46,953 nucleotides of DNA, taken from NCBI GenBank assembly GCA_020024215.1, contig JAHHUC010000007.1:1-46953 (forward strand), written 5' to 3'. Origin of the DNA: Oscillospiraceae bacterium. GTDB taxonomy: Bacteria > Bacillota > Clostridia > Oscillospirales > Ruminococcaceae. Positions 34,102 through 42,686 of the stretch are shown one piece after another; positions within the stretch are counted from its first letter, which is position 1; every line of letters starts with the position of its first letter. Under the pieces are notes generated by a model. It saw nothing but the letters and a program-made list of their open reading frames with translations. It was not told where the DNA came from and ran no database searches. The translations under genes and the position numbers were made by a program.

Positions 34102-36747
34102 ATGAGGATTTTTAAAAAAGCAGCTTCTTTAGCTTTGGCTCTGGCAGTATTTTTTTCTTTTTCCCAAAATGTATCATTTGCAGATGGTGAAAGCAAACCT
34201 GTAAAAGCCTTTATGGTAAATTCACTTAATAATCTGGATTTTCCATCCCAAAGCAACTTATCCTTGAGAGCAATAAACAACGAAATAGAGGATATACTTT
34301 CCTTTGCAAAAGCAAATGATTTCAATTCTGTTATTTTAGAGGTACGACCGGATGACGGCTGCCTTTATAAGTCAGATGTATATCCCACATCTGACTTTTG
34401 GCTTAAAGAAAAGGGAAAATTCAGTTTTTATGACCTTTCCAAGGATTTTATCAAAAAGGCAAAGAAAGAGGGCATAGATGTCTATGCACTTATAAATTTG
34501 GGCTTTCCGGATTTTTTGGCCGAATATCCACAAGAGGAAATAGATAAAAATCTTGAGGACTTAGCATCTCTCAAGGAAAGATATAATTTTTCAGGTGTTG
34601 TATTAAAAAATATTCCGGCAGTAAAGGACATGGATTACGCAAAATTCCTTGAGGACTTCAAGGGCGCTTTGGGAGATCTTCCATTGGGAGTTTTATATTT
34701 TCCAAGCAAGTATCTGGAGGCTGACGGGGATATTATTTTGCAGAATTCGGATTTTATAATTCCGGTTTTGGAAGATGAGCTTACATTCAGAGACAATGAT
34801 GGGTATATAGCGGTTCTTAAAGAAATGCAGAGCAAAAACCCCAATGTAATCCCTTTTTCGGATTTTAAGGGTGTAGAGGGTGTCAGCCCTAAGCTGTCAT
34901 CAAAGCATTATGCAGCTGTGAAAAACGGGTTTGACAGCTTTGTTTTTGACAACTATACAGCTTTAAGAGACAACAGTAATATGCAGTTTGCGCTTGTTTC
35001 TACTGTAAATGGTATGAAGGAGCCAATGGACAAACTGAATATAGGTTACAATCCTGTAAAGCAATTTGGCATTACACGTCCGATCAAGCCTATTTCTACG
35101 CCATATTCCACATATTTTATTATGGGAACCTCCGATCCGGGTACACCAATATATTTTAACGGACAGCAGGTGGAAAGATACAGCGAGGACGGGCTTTTCG
35201 GAGTGAAGGTAAATCTGTCCTTAGGCAGTAACAGCTTCACCTTTTCACAGGGCCAGGTCACAAAAACTGTCAATATAACACGCACCTCACCGTCGGATGA
35301 AAAAGCCGGTCTTATAAATAAGATTACAAAAGCTTTTCCTGCCGACAATGCCATATTCAAAAATAATCAAGAGGAAACCATAAGCTGCATCGCTCCGGCA
35401 GGCGGTCAGGTGTACGCTATTGTTGACGGAAAGACAGTTGCATTAGAGCAAAGCGCCTCTGCTCAGAAAGGTGTGCCTGCACTATATAAGGGCAGTGTTA
35501 CATTAAACGGCGTAACCTCTGAGGAGGTGCGCTCATTGGGAAATATAACATATTATCTAACCTTTGACGGCGCAGCCACAAGCTATACTTCAAAGGGCAA
35601 GCTGTATCTGAAGGGTGACAATGCAAGGGCAAAAATCAAAACAAAGCTGATTTTTGCCAATGTTCTCACACCGGATTTAAAATTCGGAGATTTCAAAGCA
35701 ATATATAAAGAGGGCACAACTGAAGAGACCGTCGGCATGACATTTGCAAATAACGATTGGTATTACGAGCTTAGATCAGGCGGATTCATAAAGGCTTCAG
35801 ATGTTGAGGTCATCGAATCTGAAAAAAATGACAAGGAACTTAAGTTTTCTGAAATCAGCTTTGAAAGTGAAAAGAACAAGGAGATAATCAGGCTAAAGGG
35901 TATAAGCGGTATCCCTTACTGCTTTATTGAGCAGGAGGATAAAACTACGAACTTGGAGCTTTACGGAAGCTTTTCAGATTCAAGCGCAGCAGAAATGGAA
36001 TCCTATTTAAGCTCTATGGAATCTCAGCTTTATTCTAAAATTACAGCTTCAAAAACTGAGGACAAAATTGTTATGACATTTGTTCCCGGTAAAGAAATAT
36101 GGGGCTTGGACATTGTCTATGATGGGAATGATACACTGATATTGTCAAGGACAAAGCCGGAATTCACCGATGATGCCAAAAATCCTCTGGGAAATCTTAC
36201 TATTGTCATAGATCCCGGTCATGGCGGCATAGATTCAGGCGCCTTGGGTGTTTTGGGCACTGATGGACCTATGGAAAAGAACCTCAATCTTTTGAGCGCA
36301 CAGGTTTTAAGGAAAAGACTGGAGCTTTTAGGAGCCAACGTGGTGCTTACAAGGGAGAATGACGATGAAAATCCATCCCTTTTGGAAAGGGCAAATGCTG
36401 CATATGTAAATGATGCTGATATATTCATTTCTCTTCATCACAACAGCATTGCCGAGGCTGCGGACGGAAACAAATTTCACGGCGTGGAGGCATATTATTA
36501 TGAGGATTTCGGCAAAAAGCTGGCTCAGCTTGTGCCCACCAAAATATCTCAGAACACCTCACAGCGTGATTATAGAAAAACAGAGCAGGCATATTATGTG
36601 GTTACCAAAATGCGCTGTGCTCCTGCTATTTTAAATGAAATAGGCTTTGTCCCCAGCCCGTTTGAATATGAGAGAATATGCTCTCCTGATGAAATATTCA
36701 AGACGTCAGAGGCAATAGCAGCAGCTATTTTGGAATTTATGCAGTAA
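34102..36747 (+). CDS. Secreted two-domain hydrolase: glycoside-hydrolase-like N-terminus and N-acetylmuramoyl-L-alanine amidase C-terminus
   Basis: An 881-aa exported protein. The signal peptide cleaves after SFA (residue 27). Residues about 34-330 resemble the GHL10/YddW-type glycosyl-hydrolase-like TIM barrel (AMVNSLNN-like start, FNSVILEVRPDDGCLYKSDVYP, IDVYALINLGFPDFL). A beta-rich linker region spans about 330-690. Residues about 698-881 are an Amidase_3 domain with VIDPGHGGIDSG (His707), Glu725, SLHHNS (His779) as zinc ligands and catalytic Glu846 in ILNEIGFV. It cleaves the amide bond between MurNAc and L-Ala in peptidoglycan. Its place between ylbJ and spoIIIA suggests a role in spore-cortex or septal wall remodelling (inference). 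Whether the N-terminal domain is catalytic is uncertain. Confidence 0.88.
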   Translation: MRIFKKAASLALALAVFFSFSQNVSFADGESKPVKAFMVNSLNNLDFPSQSNLSLRAINNEIEDILSFAKANDFNSVILEVRPDDGCLYKSDVYPTSDFWLKEKGKFSFYDLSKDFIKKAKKEGIDVYALINLGFPDFLAEYPQEEIDKNLEDLASLKERYNFSGVVLKNIPAVKDMDYAKFLEDFKGALGDLPLGVLYFPSKYLEADGDIILQNSDFIIPVLEDELTFRDNDGYIAVLKEMQSKNPNVIPFSDFKGVEGVSPKLSSKHYAAVKNGFDSFVFDNYTALRDNSNMQFALVSTVNGMKEPMDKLNIGYNPVKQFGITRPIKPISTPYSTYFIMGTSDPGTPIYFNGQQVERYSEDGLFGVKVNLSLGSNSFTFSQGQVTKTVNITRTSPSDEKAGLINKITKAFPADNAIFKNNQEETISCIAPAGGQVYAIVDGKTVALEQSASAQKGVPALYKGSVTLNGVTSEEVRSLGNITYYLTFDGAATSYTSKGKLYLKGDNARAKIKTKLIFANVLTPDLKFGDFKAIYKEGTTEETVGMTFANNDWYYELRSGGFIKASDVEVIESEKNDKELKFSEISFESEKNKEIIRLKGISGIPYCFIEQEDKTTNLELYGSFSDSSAAEMESYLSSMESQLYSKITASKTEDKIVMTFVPGKEIWGLDIVYDGNDTLILSRTKPEFTDDAKNPLGNLTIVIDPGHGGIDSGALGVLGTDGPMEKNLNLLSAQVLRKRLELLGANVVLTRENDDENPSLLERANAAYVNDADIFISLHHNSIAEAADGNKFHGVEAYYYEDFGKKLAQLVPTKISQNTSQRDYRKTEQAYYVVTKMRCAPAILNEIGFVPSPFEYERICSPDEIFKTSEAIAAAILEFMQ

Positions 36748-36834
36748 TATCAAATATAAAAGAAACCGGAGTATAAGGTTTATAAAAGCCTGCAATTAAA
36801 ATAGGCATGTCTAAAAAGTAAATATTTTCAAAAG

Positions 36835-36867
36835 AAGGTTGATACAAAAAAGTATCAGCCTTTTTTG
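36835..36867 (+). terminator. Terminator after the amidase gene
   Basis: An 11-bp stem (36835-36845 with 36852-36862, one G-U), AAAAAA loop, T-run. It separates the ylbJ-amidase unit from spoIIIA. Confidence 0.88.
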
Positions 36868-36909
36868 TTCTAAAAGCACACCTTGGCTTATATATTTAAT
36901 TAAAAGGAA

Positions 36910-37782
36910 GTGGACAGGTTGAAGGAATTTAAAGAATCGTTTTATGAAGCTGTGGAATTGCTGCCAAAGAAACTTTCCGATTGCATAAAGGAAAGCTATG
37001 CTGACAACATGCAAATCTTTGAGGTCAGGCTTATAAATGAGTGCAGCCCAATCATCATATCCGACAGGGGAATATTAAGGTCAAGGTGTATAGTTACATC
37101 AAAGGACTTGGAGGAAAGTGTGCTGAGACTTACAGGAAACTCATATCACAGCTTCCAAAGAGAGATTGCCCACGGATATATTCCGCTTAAGAACGGTCAC
37201 AGAGCAGGGCTTGCAGGCACAGCAGTCTATGAAGTGGACAGGGGGATAACAGGTTTGAAAAATATAACGACAGTGGTTTTGAGAATAGCCAATGATGTCA
37301 GTCTTAAAAGCAATCCTTTGTTTGATGACCTTTTGAAGTCAGAAATATATTCCGCAATAATTTCAGGCCCCCCTTGCAGCGGTAAAACCACATTTTTAAG
37401 AGACACAGCCAAAAGGATGTCCTCTTTGGGCTGTTCGGTTGTTGTTATAGATGAAAGGCAGGAGCTTTTTGCAGGCTTGAAGGAGTGTACAATTGTTAAG
37501 GGTGCAGAAAAAGCAAAGGGTATAGAAATGGCTGTAAAAAGCCTTTCACCAAGGCTTTTGATATGCGATGAAATATCAAGTCCAAAGGAAGCCGAAGCTG
37601 TTGCAGGGGCATTAAATTCCGGTGTCAGCGTTTTGGCATCCATTCATTCAAAAAGCTATGGGGATTTTAAAAACAAAAAAACCGCACAGCTTTTAACATC
37701 CACAAAGGAATTTAAAAAGGTGCTTTTTCTGGCTTCTTTTCCAAATATAGGCAAGATAACAGAAGCGGTGGATTTGATATGA
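36910..37782 (+). CDS. spoIIIAA: Stage III sporulation protein AA (ATPase)
   Basis: A 290-aa AAA-type secretion ATPase of the SpoIIIA-SpoIIQ feeding-tube apparatus linking mother cell and forespore. Walker A is GPPCSGKTTFLRDT (Lys159, Thr160), the Walker B region VVVIDERQEL, and the conserved arginine segments around FQREIAHGYIPLKNGHRAGL are present. It starts MDRLKEF at TTG 36910 with AAAAGGAAG upstream. First gene of the eight-gene operon, overlapping spoIIIAB by 4 nt. Sigma-E control is expected from the family; I could not point to a clear sigma-E promoter. Confidence 0.95.
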   Translation: MDRLKEFKESFYEAVELLPKKLSDCIKESYADNMQIFEVRLINECSPIIISDRGILRSRCIVTSKDLEESVLRLTGNSYHSFQREIAHGYIPLKNGHRAGLAGTAVYEVDRGITGLKNITTVVLRIANDVSLKSNPLFDDLLKSEIYSAIISGPPCSGKTTFLRDTAKRMSSLGCSVVVIDERQELFAGLKECTIVKGAEKAKGIEMAVKSLSPRLLICDEISSPKEAEAVAGALNSGVSVLASIHSKSYGDFKNKKTAQLLTSTKEFKKVLFLASFPNIGKITEAVDLI

Positions 37783-38270
37783 AGGCAGCAGGCTGTACAG
37801 CGATTTTGTTTTCTTCGCTTTTATTTGGCTTGAACATGATTTATCTTAAAAAGAAAAATATAGAAGAAATAAAACAAATAATCCTGTTTTTAAGCCAGTT
37901 GAAAACATCCTTGGAATTTTCACTGAAATCACCTTTGGAGCTTTTTGAGGATGTAAGGAACAACAAAAATCTTTCTTTCATAGACAGAAGTCTGGAATTG
38001 TTCAATAAAGGGTGGCCACTGGAAGATGCCTTTAACTATTCAATCAAGGAGGAGAGATTTATTCAAAAAAGTGAAAAGGAGCTTTTGTGCGCACTTTTTT
38101 CTTTCTTTGGGCTTTATGATAAGCAAACACAGGAAAAAAGATTCGATTTTCTTATAAGGGAGTTTGAGCAGCTTCTTTTAAGAAAGGAGGATGAGCTTAT
38201 AAAAAAAGAACGCTTATATCCGATTTTTACAATATCAATCGGAATCGGAGCAATAATTGTGCTGATATGA
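37779..38270 (+). CDS. spoIIIAB: Stage III sporulation protein AB
   Basis: A 163-aa protein with an N-terminal TM segment (GCTAILFSSLLFGLNMIYL), a helical domain of the type II secretion GspF-like fold (IKQIILFLSQLKTSLEFSLKSPLELF), and a C-terminal hydrophobic end (IFTISIGIGAIIVLI). Membrane component of the SpoIIIA channel. ATGA overlap with spoIIIAA. Confidence 0.92.
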   Translation: MKAAGCTAILFSSLLFGLNMIYLKKKNIEEIKQIILFLSQLKTSLEFSLKSPLELFEDVRNNKNLSFIDRSLELFNKGWPLEDAFNYSIKEERFIQKSEKELLCALFSFFGLYDKQTQEKRFDFLIREFEQLLLRKEDELIKKERLYPIFTISIGIGAIIVLI

Positions 38271-38279
38271 GGTGAAAAA

Positions 38280-38474
38280 ATGGGTGTGGATTTGATATTC
38301 AAAATTGCTGCCATAGGAATTATAGTTTCGGTTTTAAATCAGGTTCTGGTCAGATCCGGAAGGGAAGAACAGGCTATGCTTACAACTCTGGCAGGTCTTA
38401 TAGTTGTTTTGATGATGATGATATATGAGATAAGCTCTCTTTTTGAAACAGTCAAAACAGTTTTTAATCTGTAA
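38280..38474 (+). CDS. spoIIIAC: Stage III sporulation protein AC
   Basis: A 64-aa, two-helix membrane protein (GVDLIFKIAAIGIIVSVLNQVL and LTTLAGLIVVLMMMIYEI). It has the expected very short length and position for SpoIIIAC, a small membrane part of the mother-cell complex. It follows spoIIIAB by 9 nt. Confidence 0.93.
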   Translation: MGVDLIFKIAAIGIIVSVLNQVLVRSGREEQAMLTTLAGLIVVLMMMIYEISSLFETVKTVFNL

Positions 38475-38476
38475 CT

Positions 38477-38866
38477 ATGGATATTATAAAGATATTTTTC
38501 TTTGTTTTGACAGTCCTCTTTCTTGTAATAGCCTTGAAAAAGCAAAACAAGGAATTTGCCGTATTTTTGAGCATAGTTGCCTGTTCATTTATTTTGCTTG
38601 CATTCGTATCAAAAACAAATGAGCTTTGGCAGCAGCTTACCGCCATTTTTGATTTTGGCGGAATAAATTTTCTTTATGCAGAGGTGATTTTAAAAATAAT
38701 AGGCATATCATTTTTATCACAGACAGTCAATGACCTTTGCTGTGATGCCAATGAGCACAGCATCGGCAAAAGTTCTATTCTTATGGGAAAAATAACCATA
38801 CTTATTCTGTGCATACCAATTATACAAGATGCCGTAGAGGCGGTTAAATCTGTGCTGATGCTTTAA
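38477..38866 (+). CDS. spoIIIAD: Stage III sporulation protein AD
   Basis: A 129-aa membrane protein with four hydrophobic segments (IIKIFFFVLTVLFLVIAL; AVFLSIVACSFILLAF; VILKIIGISFLSQTVNDLC; ITILILCIPII). This fits SpoIIIAD, related to SpoIIIAC in its first half. It starts 2 nt after the spoIIIAC stop codon. Confidence 0.93.
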   Translation: MDIIKIFFFVLTVLFLVIALKKQNKEFAVFLSIVACSFILLAFVSKTNELWQQLTAIFDFGGINFLYAEVILKIIGISFLSQTVNDLCCDANEHSIGKSSILMGKITILILCIPIIQDAVEAVKSVLML

Positions 38867-38876
38867 AGGTGATGAC

Positions 38877-39998
38877 GTGAAAAGATTTTTGCTTGTGCTC
38901 TTGGCTTTTCTGCTTATTTGCCCTTTTTCTCTGACAAGCTTTGCGGTGAATGAAAGTGCGGAAAAAATTATAAAAGGCATAGATATGGGTCAGATTTATG
39001 AAAATATACCGGATTATGCCAAAGAAGAAATGAAAATCGTGGGTGTGGATGAGATTTCTGCCGATACCATGAAAAATTTCAAAATAAGCAGCCTTCTCAA
39101 TAGAGCAGTTTCTTATTTTACAAAGGGATTTTCAGATTTGAAAAGCACATTTCTTATTCTGATATCATTTTGTGCGATTGAAATTTTTATATCTGCCTTC
39201 TCGTTTGATAACGATATAAAAAAAGCGGCAGATTTTGCACTCAAGCTGGTGATGGCGGTTTTTTTGCTGAACACCTTTATGGAATTTGTCAGCAAAGCCT
39301 ATGAGGTTATAAGGGACAGCATACGATTTATGTATTCATTTGTTCCGGTTTTCTGCGGTCTTACATATGCAGGAGGAAAAATCACCTCAGCCAATGCTTT
39401 CGGAGGTGTTATGCTTATGCTGTGTGAAATTACAGGAAGAATTATGGAAACAGTGTTTTTACCCTTCTGCACATGCTTTATTGCATTTTCTGTTTCCGCT
39501 GCTTTTGCATCATCTGAGCTGCTTGTAAGGGTTTCAAAAATAATAAGCAAAGTTGTTACAACGCTTCTTATCGGTGTATCAGGGGCCTTGGCATTTTTCC
39601 TTTCGATTTCAAATCATATGGCAGAGGCAGCAGATACAGCTGCAATAAAAACAGCGGGCTTTTTGGCAGGGACCTTTGTCCCTGTGATAGGCTCGGCGCT
39701 TAAAGATGCCGCAGGCTCATTCAGAGGGTGTATGTATATAATACAGGCCTCCTTAGGAAGCTTTGCCATAATAGCAGGCCTGGTGATTTTTCTCCCATCT
39801 ATAACAGAGCTTTTCCTGTATAAGCTTACATTGAGCCTTACCTCAGCCGTTTTTTCCTCCTCGAAGCAGAAAGAGGAGGCAGAGATTTTAAATTCATTCA
39901 AGGGCGCTGTCAATATAATTTTAGCCGCCTTGTTCTTTGTTCTTTTTATAATGGTGATTTCCACGGGAATTGTCATATTTTCAGGTTATGGAGGATAG
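38877..39998 (+). CDS. spoIIIAE: Stage III sporulation protein AE
   Basis: A 373-aa protein with an N-terminal signal peptide (MKRFLLVLLAFLLICPFSLTSFA) and about seven further membrane segments. Typical blocks include FMYSFVPVFCGLTYAGGKITSA, KTAGFLAGTFVPVIGSALKDAAGS and the final VLFIMVISTGIVIF. It forms part of the SpoIIIA membrane channel. GTG start with AAAGGTGAT upstream, 10 nt after spoIIIAD. Confidence 0.95.
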   Translation: MKRFLLVLLAFLLICPFSLTSFAVNESAEKIIKGIDMGQIYENIPDYAKEEMKIVGVDEISADTMKNFKISSLLNRAVSYFTKGFSDLKSTFLILISFCAIEIFISAFSFDNDIKKAADFALKLVMAVFLLNTFMEFVSKAYEVIRDSIRFMYSFVPVFCGLTYAGGKITSANAFGGVMLMLCEITGRIMETVFLPFCTCFIAFSVSAAFASSELLVRVSKIISKVVTTLLIGVSGALAFFLSISNHMAEAADTAAIKTAGFLAGTFVPVIGSALKDAAGSFRGCMYIIQASLGSFAIIAGLVIFLPSITELFLYKLTLSLTSAVFSSSKQKEEAEILNSFKGAVNIILAALFFVLFIMVISTGIVIFSGYGG

Positions 39999-40000
39999 TT

Positions 40001-40471
40001 ATGGGCATATTTGATAATTTTGCTTCATTCTCGCTTTCCATGTGCTGCTTTTGCATAATTTTAGGAGCTGCAAAGCTTGTTATACCTCAAAATTTCAAAT
40101 CCTCGATAAATCCTGCACTGGAGCTGATGCTTTTTATCATAATGATCAGTCAGATTAAAAATAATGCAGTCAGCCTGCCGTTTGAGGAATATGCAGAAGC
40201 ATCATATAATTTTTCTCTCCCTTATAAAGATCTTCAAGAGCAATATATGGAGGCTGAGCTTACAAAAACTGTGGAAGATAATTTGAAGAACAGGGGAATA
40301 ATCCCATCTGATATCAGAATAGATATTAGTATAGAAAATGATGAAGTTACCATAAATGGATGTCATTTGTCTATAAGAAAGGAGCAAACGGAGGATTTTC
40401 TCAAAAAAAAGGAAACACTGGAGAAGGAATTGGGATTTTCCTTTTATCTTACGGGGGAAGAAAATGAGTGA
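40001..40471 (+). CDS. spoIIIAF: Stage III sporulation protein AF
   Basis: A 156-aa protein with two N-terminal membrane helices (FSLSMCCFCIILGAAKLVI and ALELMLFIIMISQI) and a soluble domain of ring-building fold (IRIDISIENDEVTINGCHLSI). It starts 2 nt after spoIIIAE and overlaps spoIIIAG by 8 nt. Confidence 0.92.
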   Translation: MGIFDNFASFSLSMCCFCIILGAAKLVIPQNFKSSINPALELMLFIIMISQIKNNAVSLPFEEYAEASYNFSLPYKDLQEQYMEAELTKTVEDNLKNRGIIPSDIRIDISIENDEVTINGCHLSIRKEQTEDFLKKKETLEKELGFSFYLTGEENE

Positions 40472-41000
40472 TTTAAGCAAAATATTAAAAAACAAATCCG
40501 CAGAAAAAGCGCTCATCGTAATAGGGCTTTTAGGAATAGTGCTGTTGGCCTTTCCTCAAAAGGAAAAAGATCATTCTTTGAAAAAGGCTGAAGTCTCCTA
40601 TTCAAAGCAATATGTCGAGGAAACAGAAAAAAAGCTTGAAAAAACCCTTCAAAAAATAGATGGTGTCGGAAAGGTATCTGTCATGATAACATTGGAAAGC
40701 TCTGAAGAGCTGATATATGCACAGAATGAAAAGGAAAGCACGGATATGCAGGACAGTCCCTCATACGATGGTGAAAACCTGAAGAAGGAAAGCAGCAGGA
40801 GGGAGAAAACCTATGTTTTTTCAGATTATGGAAAGGACAGAAGTGCATTGAAGATAAGCAGTACAGAGCCTAAAATAAAAGGTGTTATAGTGGTTTGTGA
40901 AGGCGGGGGAAACTCTTTGGTCAAAAGCAGGGTGACAGAGGCTTGCAGCGTGGGTTTGGGAATAAGGTACAACAGTATCTTTGTCGCAAAATTAAATTGA
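40464..41000 (+). CDS. spoIIIAG: Stage III sporulation protein AG
   Basis: A 178-aa protein with one membrane helix (ALIVIGLLGIVLLAF) and an extracytoplasmic ring domain (LEKTLQKIDGVGKVSVMITLESS ... IKGVIVVCEGGG). SpoIIIAG assembles a large ring in the intermembrane space in Bacillus. It overlaps spoIIIAF. Confidence 0.94.
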   Translation: MSDLSKILKNKSAEKALIVIGLLGIVLLAFPQKEKDHSLKKAEVSYSKQYVEETEKKLEKTLQKIDGVGKVSVMITLESSEELIYAQNEKESTDMQDSPSYDGENLKKESSRREKTYVFSDYGKDRSALKISSTEPKIKGVIVVCEGGGNSLVKSRVTEACSVGLGIRYNSIFVAKLN

Positions 41001-41019
41001 ATAATTCAGGAGGGAAAAT

Positions 41020-41550
41020 ATGAAACTCAAGTTAAATGCAATCATAAGCAAGAAACACATCCTTTTGGCATTTTTGGTGCTGACACTTTCTGTGGCTGTG
41101 TTTTTAAACTGGAGCTACAATGATGATGTTTTGAAAACCTCATCAAACGAGGAGGATAAAAACTTCGGAGATGCCCAATTTGTCGATTCCTCATATGAGG
41201 GGGAAGCATTTTTCGCAGAGGCAAAACAGACAAGACAGAAAAGCCGTGATGAGGCTGTTATGACGCTGCAGCAGCTTATTGAAAGCAAGGAGGTATCAGC
41301 CGAACAGAAGTCAGAGCTTGCACTAAAAACAGCTGATATGGCTGATAAAATAGAAAAGGAAGGAAAGATAGAAAATCTTATAAAGGCAAAGGGCTATGAG
41401 GAATGTATGGTATATTATGACGATGAGAGGGTGGATGTTATAGTAAGAACAAGCGGACTGGAAAGCGAGGACGCAGCAAAAATGAAGGACATTATTTTAA
41501 AGGAGGTAAGCATCCCTTCAGAAAATATAGCGATAATAGAGGTAAATTAG
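41020..41550 (+). CDS. spoIIIAH: Stage III sporulation protein AH
   Basis: A 176-aa protein with one N-terminal membrane helix (HILLAFLVLTLSVAVFLNW), a charged linker, and the conserved C-terminal ring domain of the YscJ/FliF-like fold (KGYEECMVYYDDERVDVIVR ... EDAAKMKDIILKE). SpoIIIAH contacts forespore SpoIIQ across the septum. GGAGGG precedes the ATG. Last gene of the operon, before a terminator. Confidence 0.95.
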   Translation: MKLKLNAIISKKHILLAFLVLTLSVAVFLNWSYNDDVLKTSSNEEDKNFGDAQFVDSSYEGEAFFAEAKQTRQKSRDEAVMTLQQLIESKEVSAEQKSELALKTADMADKIEKEGKIENLIKAKGYEECMVYYDDERVDVIVRTSGLESEDAAKMKDIILKEVSIPSENIAIIEVN

Positions 41551-41658
41551 TGCCGGTATAAAATTTTCACCCGGCATTGCAGCTCCCATATATAAATAAT
41601 CCATTTAAAATAAACCCCTCGGATAAGTGCACAACTTACATTCCGAGGAGTATTTTTT
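41551..41658 (+). terminator. Terminator region after spoIIIAH
   Basis: Two hairpins: TGCCGG (41551-41556) with CCGGCA (41571-41576), then a stronger one, CCTCGGA (41617-41623) with TCCGAGG (41642-41648), with an inner TAAGT/ACTTA stem and a run of T (41652-41659). The second is the likely terminator. Confidence 0.8.
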
Positions 41659-41673
41659 TGGCTATTTTTAAAT

Positions 41674-41702
41674 TTGACTAAATAAATGCATGAATGTATA
41701 AT
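41674..41702 (+). promoter_or_regulatory. Sigma-A promoter of the asp23-nusB operon
   Basis: -35 TTGACT (41674-41679), 17-nt spacer, -10 TATAAT (41697-41702). A second candidate with extended -10 (TGATATAAT, 41824-41832) lies closer to asp23, inside a CTGTGA...TCACAG dyad (41821-41841). Confidence 0.65.
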
Positions 41703-41878
41703 GTACATATGTAGTGAAAAAAATACATTGTAAGCTTGATATCACAACAGCAATTGCATTGGGCATACATATTTATTTAATAAAATATAATATTTTCAAG
41801 GGCTGTTAATCTGAGCTTATCTGTGATATAATACTTCACAGATGAATATAATTTTCAAAATTTATTATGGAGGAAGTA

Positions 41879-42247
41879 ATGAATAATATGTTAGAAAATA
41901 CAAATGGTTCATTGGTTATTTCCCGTGATGTTATTGCCACCATCGCATATGGTGCTGCAAAGGAAGTTAAAGGCGTTGTTGATGTTCTTCCCGTTATGGT
42001 GGATATAAAGGGACTGGTTTCAAAGGGAAAGGTTGGCAAGGTGTTTGCTCCTGCCAATGTAAGTCTTGATGATAATACCGCTGAGGTCAACCTCAAGATA
42101 ATAGTTGATGACAAGGTGAAAATTCCGGCTGTCTGCGCAGAAATTCAGCAGTCCTGCAAGTCGGCAATTCAGAATATGACATCCATCGCAGTTTCTTCTG
42201 TAAATGTCCTGGTTGCAGGAATTGACTTTGAGCAGCGAAACGCATAA
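41879..42247 (+). CDS. Asp23/Gls24 family envelope stress response protein
   Basis: A 122-aa Asp23/Gls24 (DUF322) protein, like B. subtilis YqhY: GSLVISRDVIATIAYGAAKEVKGV, a variable middle, then NVSLDDNTAEVNLKIIVDDKVKIPAVCAEIQ and SVNVLVAGIDF. These proteins are cytoplasmic or membrane-associated; YqhY is linked to control of acetyl-CoA carboxylase, but no acc genes are adjacent here. GGAGG with 5-nt spacing indicates ATG 41879 rather than 41867. First gene of the downstream operon. Confidence 0.92.
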   Translation: MNNMLENTNGSLVISRDVIATIAYGAAKEVKGVVDVLPVMVDIKGLVSKGKVGKVFAPANVSLDDNTAEVNLKIIVDDKVKIPAVCAEIQQSCKSAIQNMTSIAVSSVNVLVAGIDFEQRNA

Positions 42248-42268
42248 GGACTATTGGGGGAGAAATTG

Positions 42269-42682
42269 ATGAAAAGAAGAGATGCCAGGATAGAGGCGTT
42301 TCAGCTGATTTTTGAAATGGGCTTTAAGGATTATTCTGCCGATGAGCTTGTGGATTTGGCCCAAGAGAGCCGTGATGTCAGCTTTAATAGCTATACAACA
42401 AGGCTTGTTCACATTGTTTACAATCACAGGCTTCAGATAGATGAGGTTATAAATAACAATCTGACAAAATGGAAATCCTCCAGGATTCCAAAAACAAATC
42501 TTGCCATCTTGAGATTGGCTGTTGCAGAATTGATGTTCATGCCTGATGTCCCTGAAAAGGTCAGCATCAACGAGGCGGTAGAGCTTGCCAAAATTTACGG
42601 TACTGAGGATGACAGCTCATTTGTAAATGCTGTGCTGGGCTCTGTTGTGAAGAATAATACCTTTATTAAGGACGAGGAGTAA
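42269..42682 (+). CDS. nusB: Transcription antitermination factor NusB
   Basis: A 137-aa NusB starting MKRRDARIEAFQLIFEMGF, with the C-terminal WKSSRIPKTNLAILRLAVAEL and SINEAVELAKIYGTEDDSSFVNAVLG signatures. It binds boxA RNA with S10 in rRNA antitermination. ATG 42269 has GGGGGAG 6 nt upstream; the TTG at 42254 lies within that site and is rejected. Second gene of the operon. Confidence 0.95.
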   Translation: MKRRDARIEAFQLIFEMGFKDYSADELVDLAQESRDVSFNSYTTRLVHIVYNHRLQIDEVINNNLTKWKSSRIPKTNLAILRLAVAELMFMPDVPEKVSINEAVELAKIYGTEDDSSFVNAVLGSVVKNNTFIKDEE

Positions 42683-42686
42683 TTCT

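Noticed and set aside
41697..41706. TATAATGTAC, identical to a half-site of the GntR operator at 28367
   Set aside because: It is the -10 of a promoter, has no second arm, and ten matching AT-rich bases are easily due to chance.
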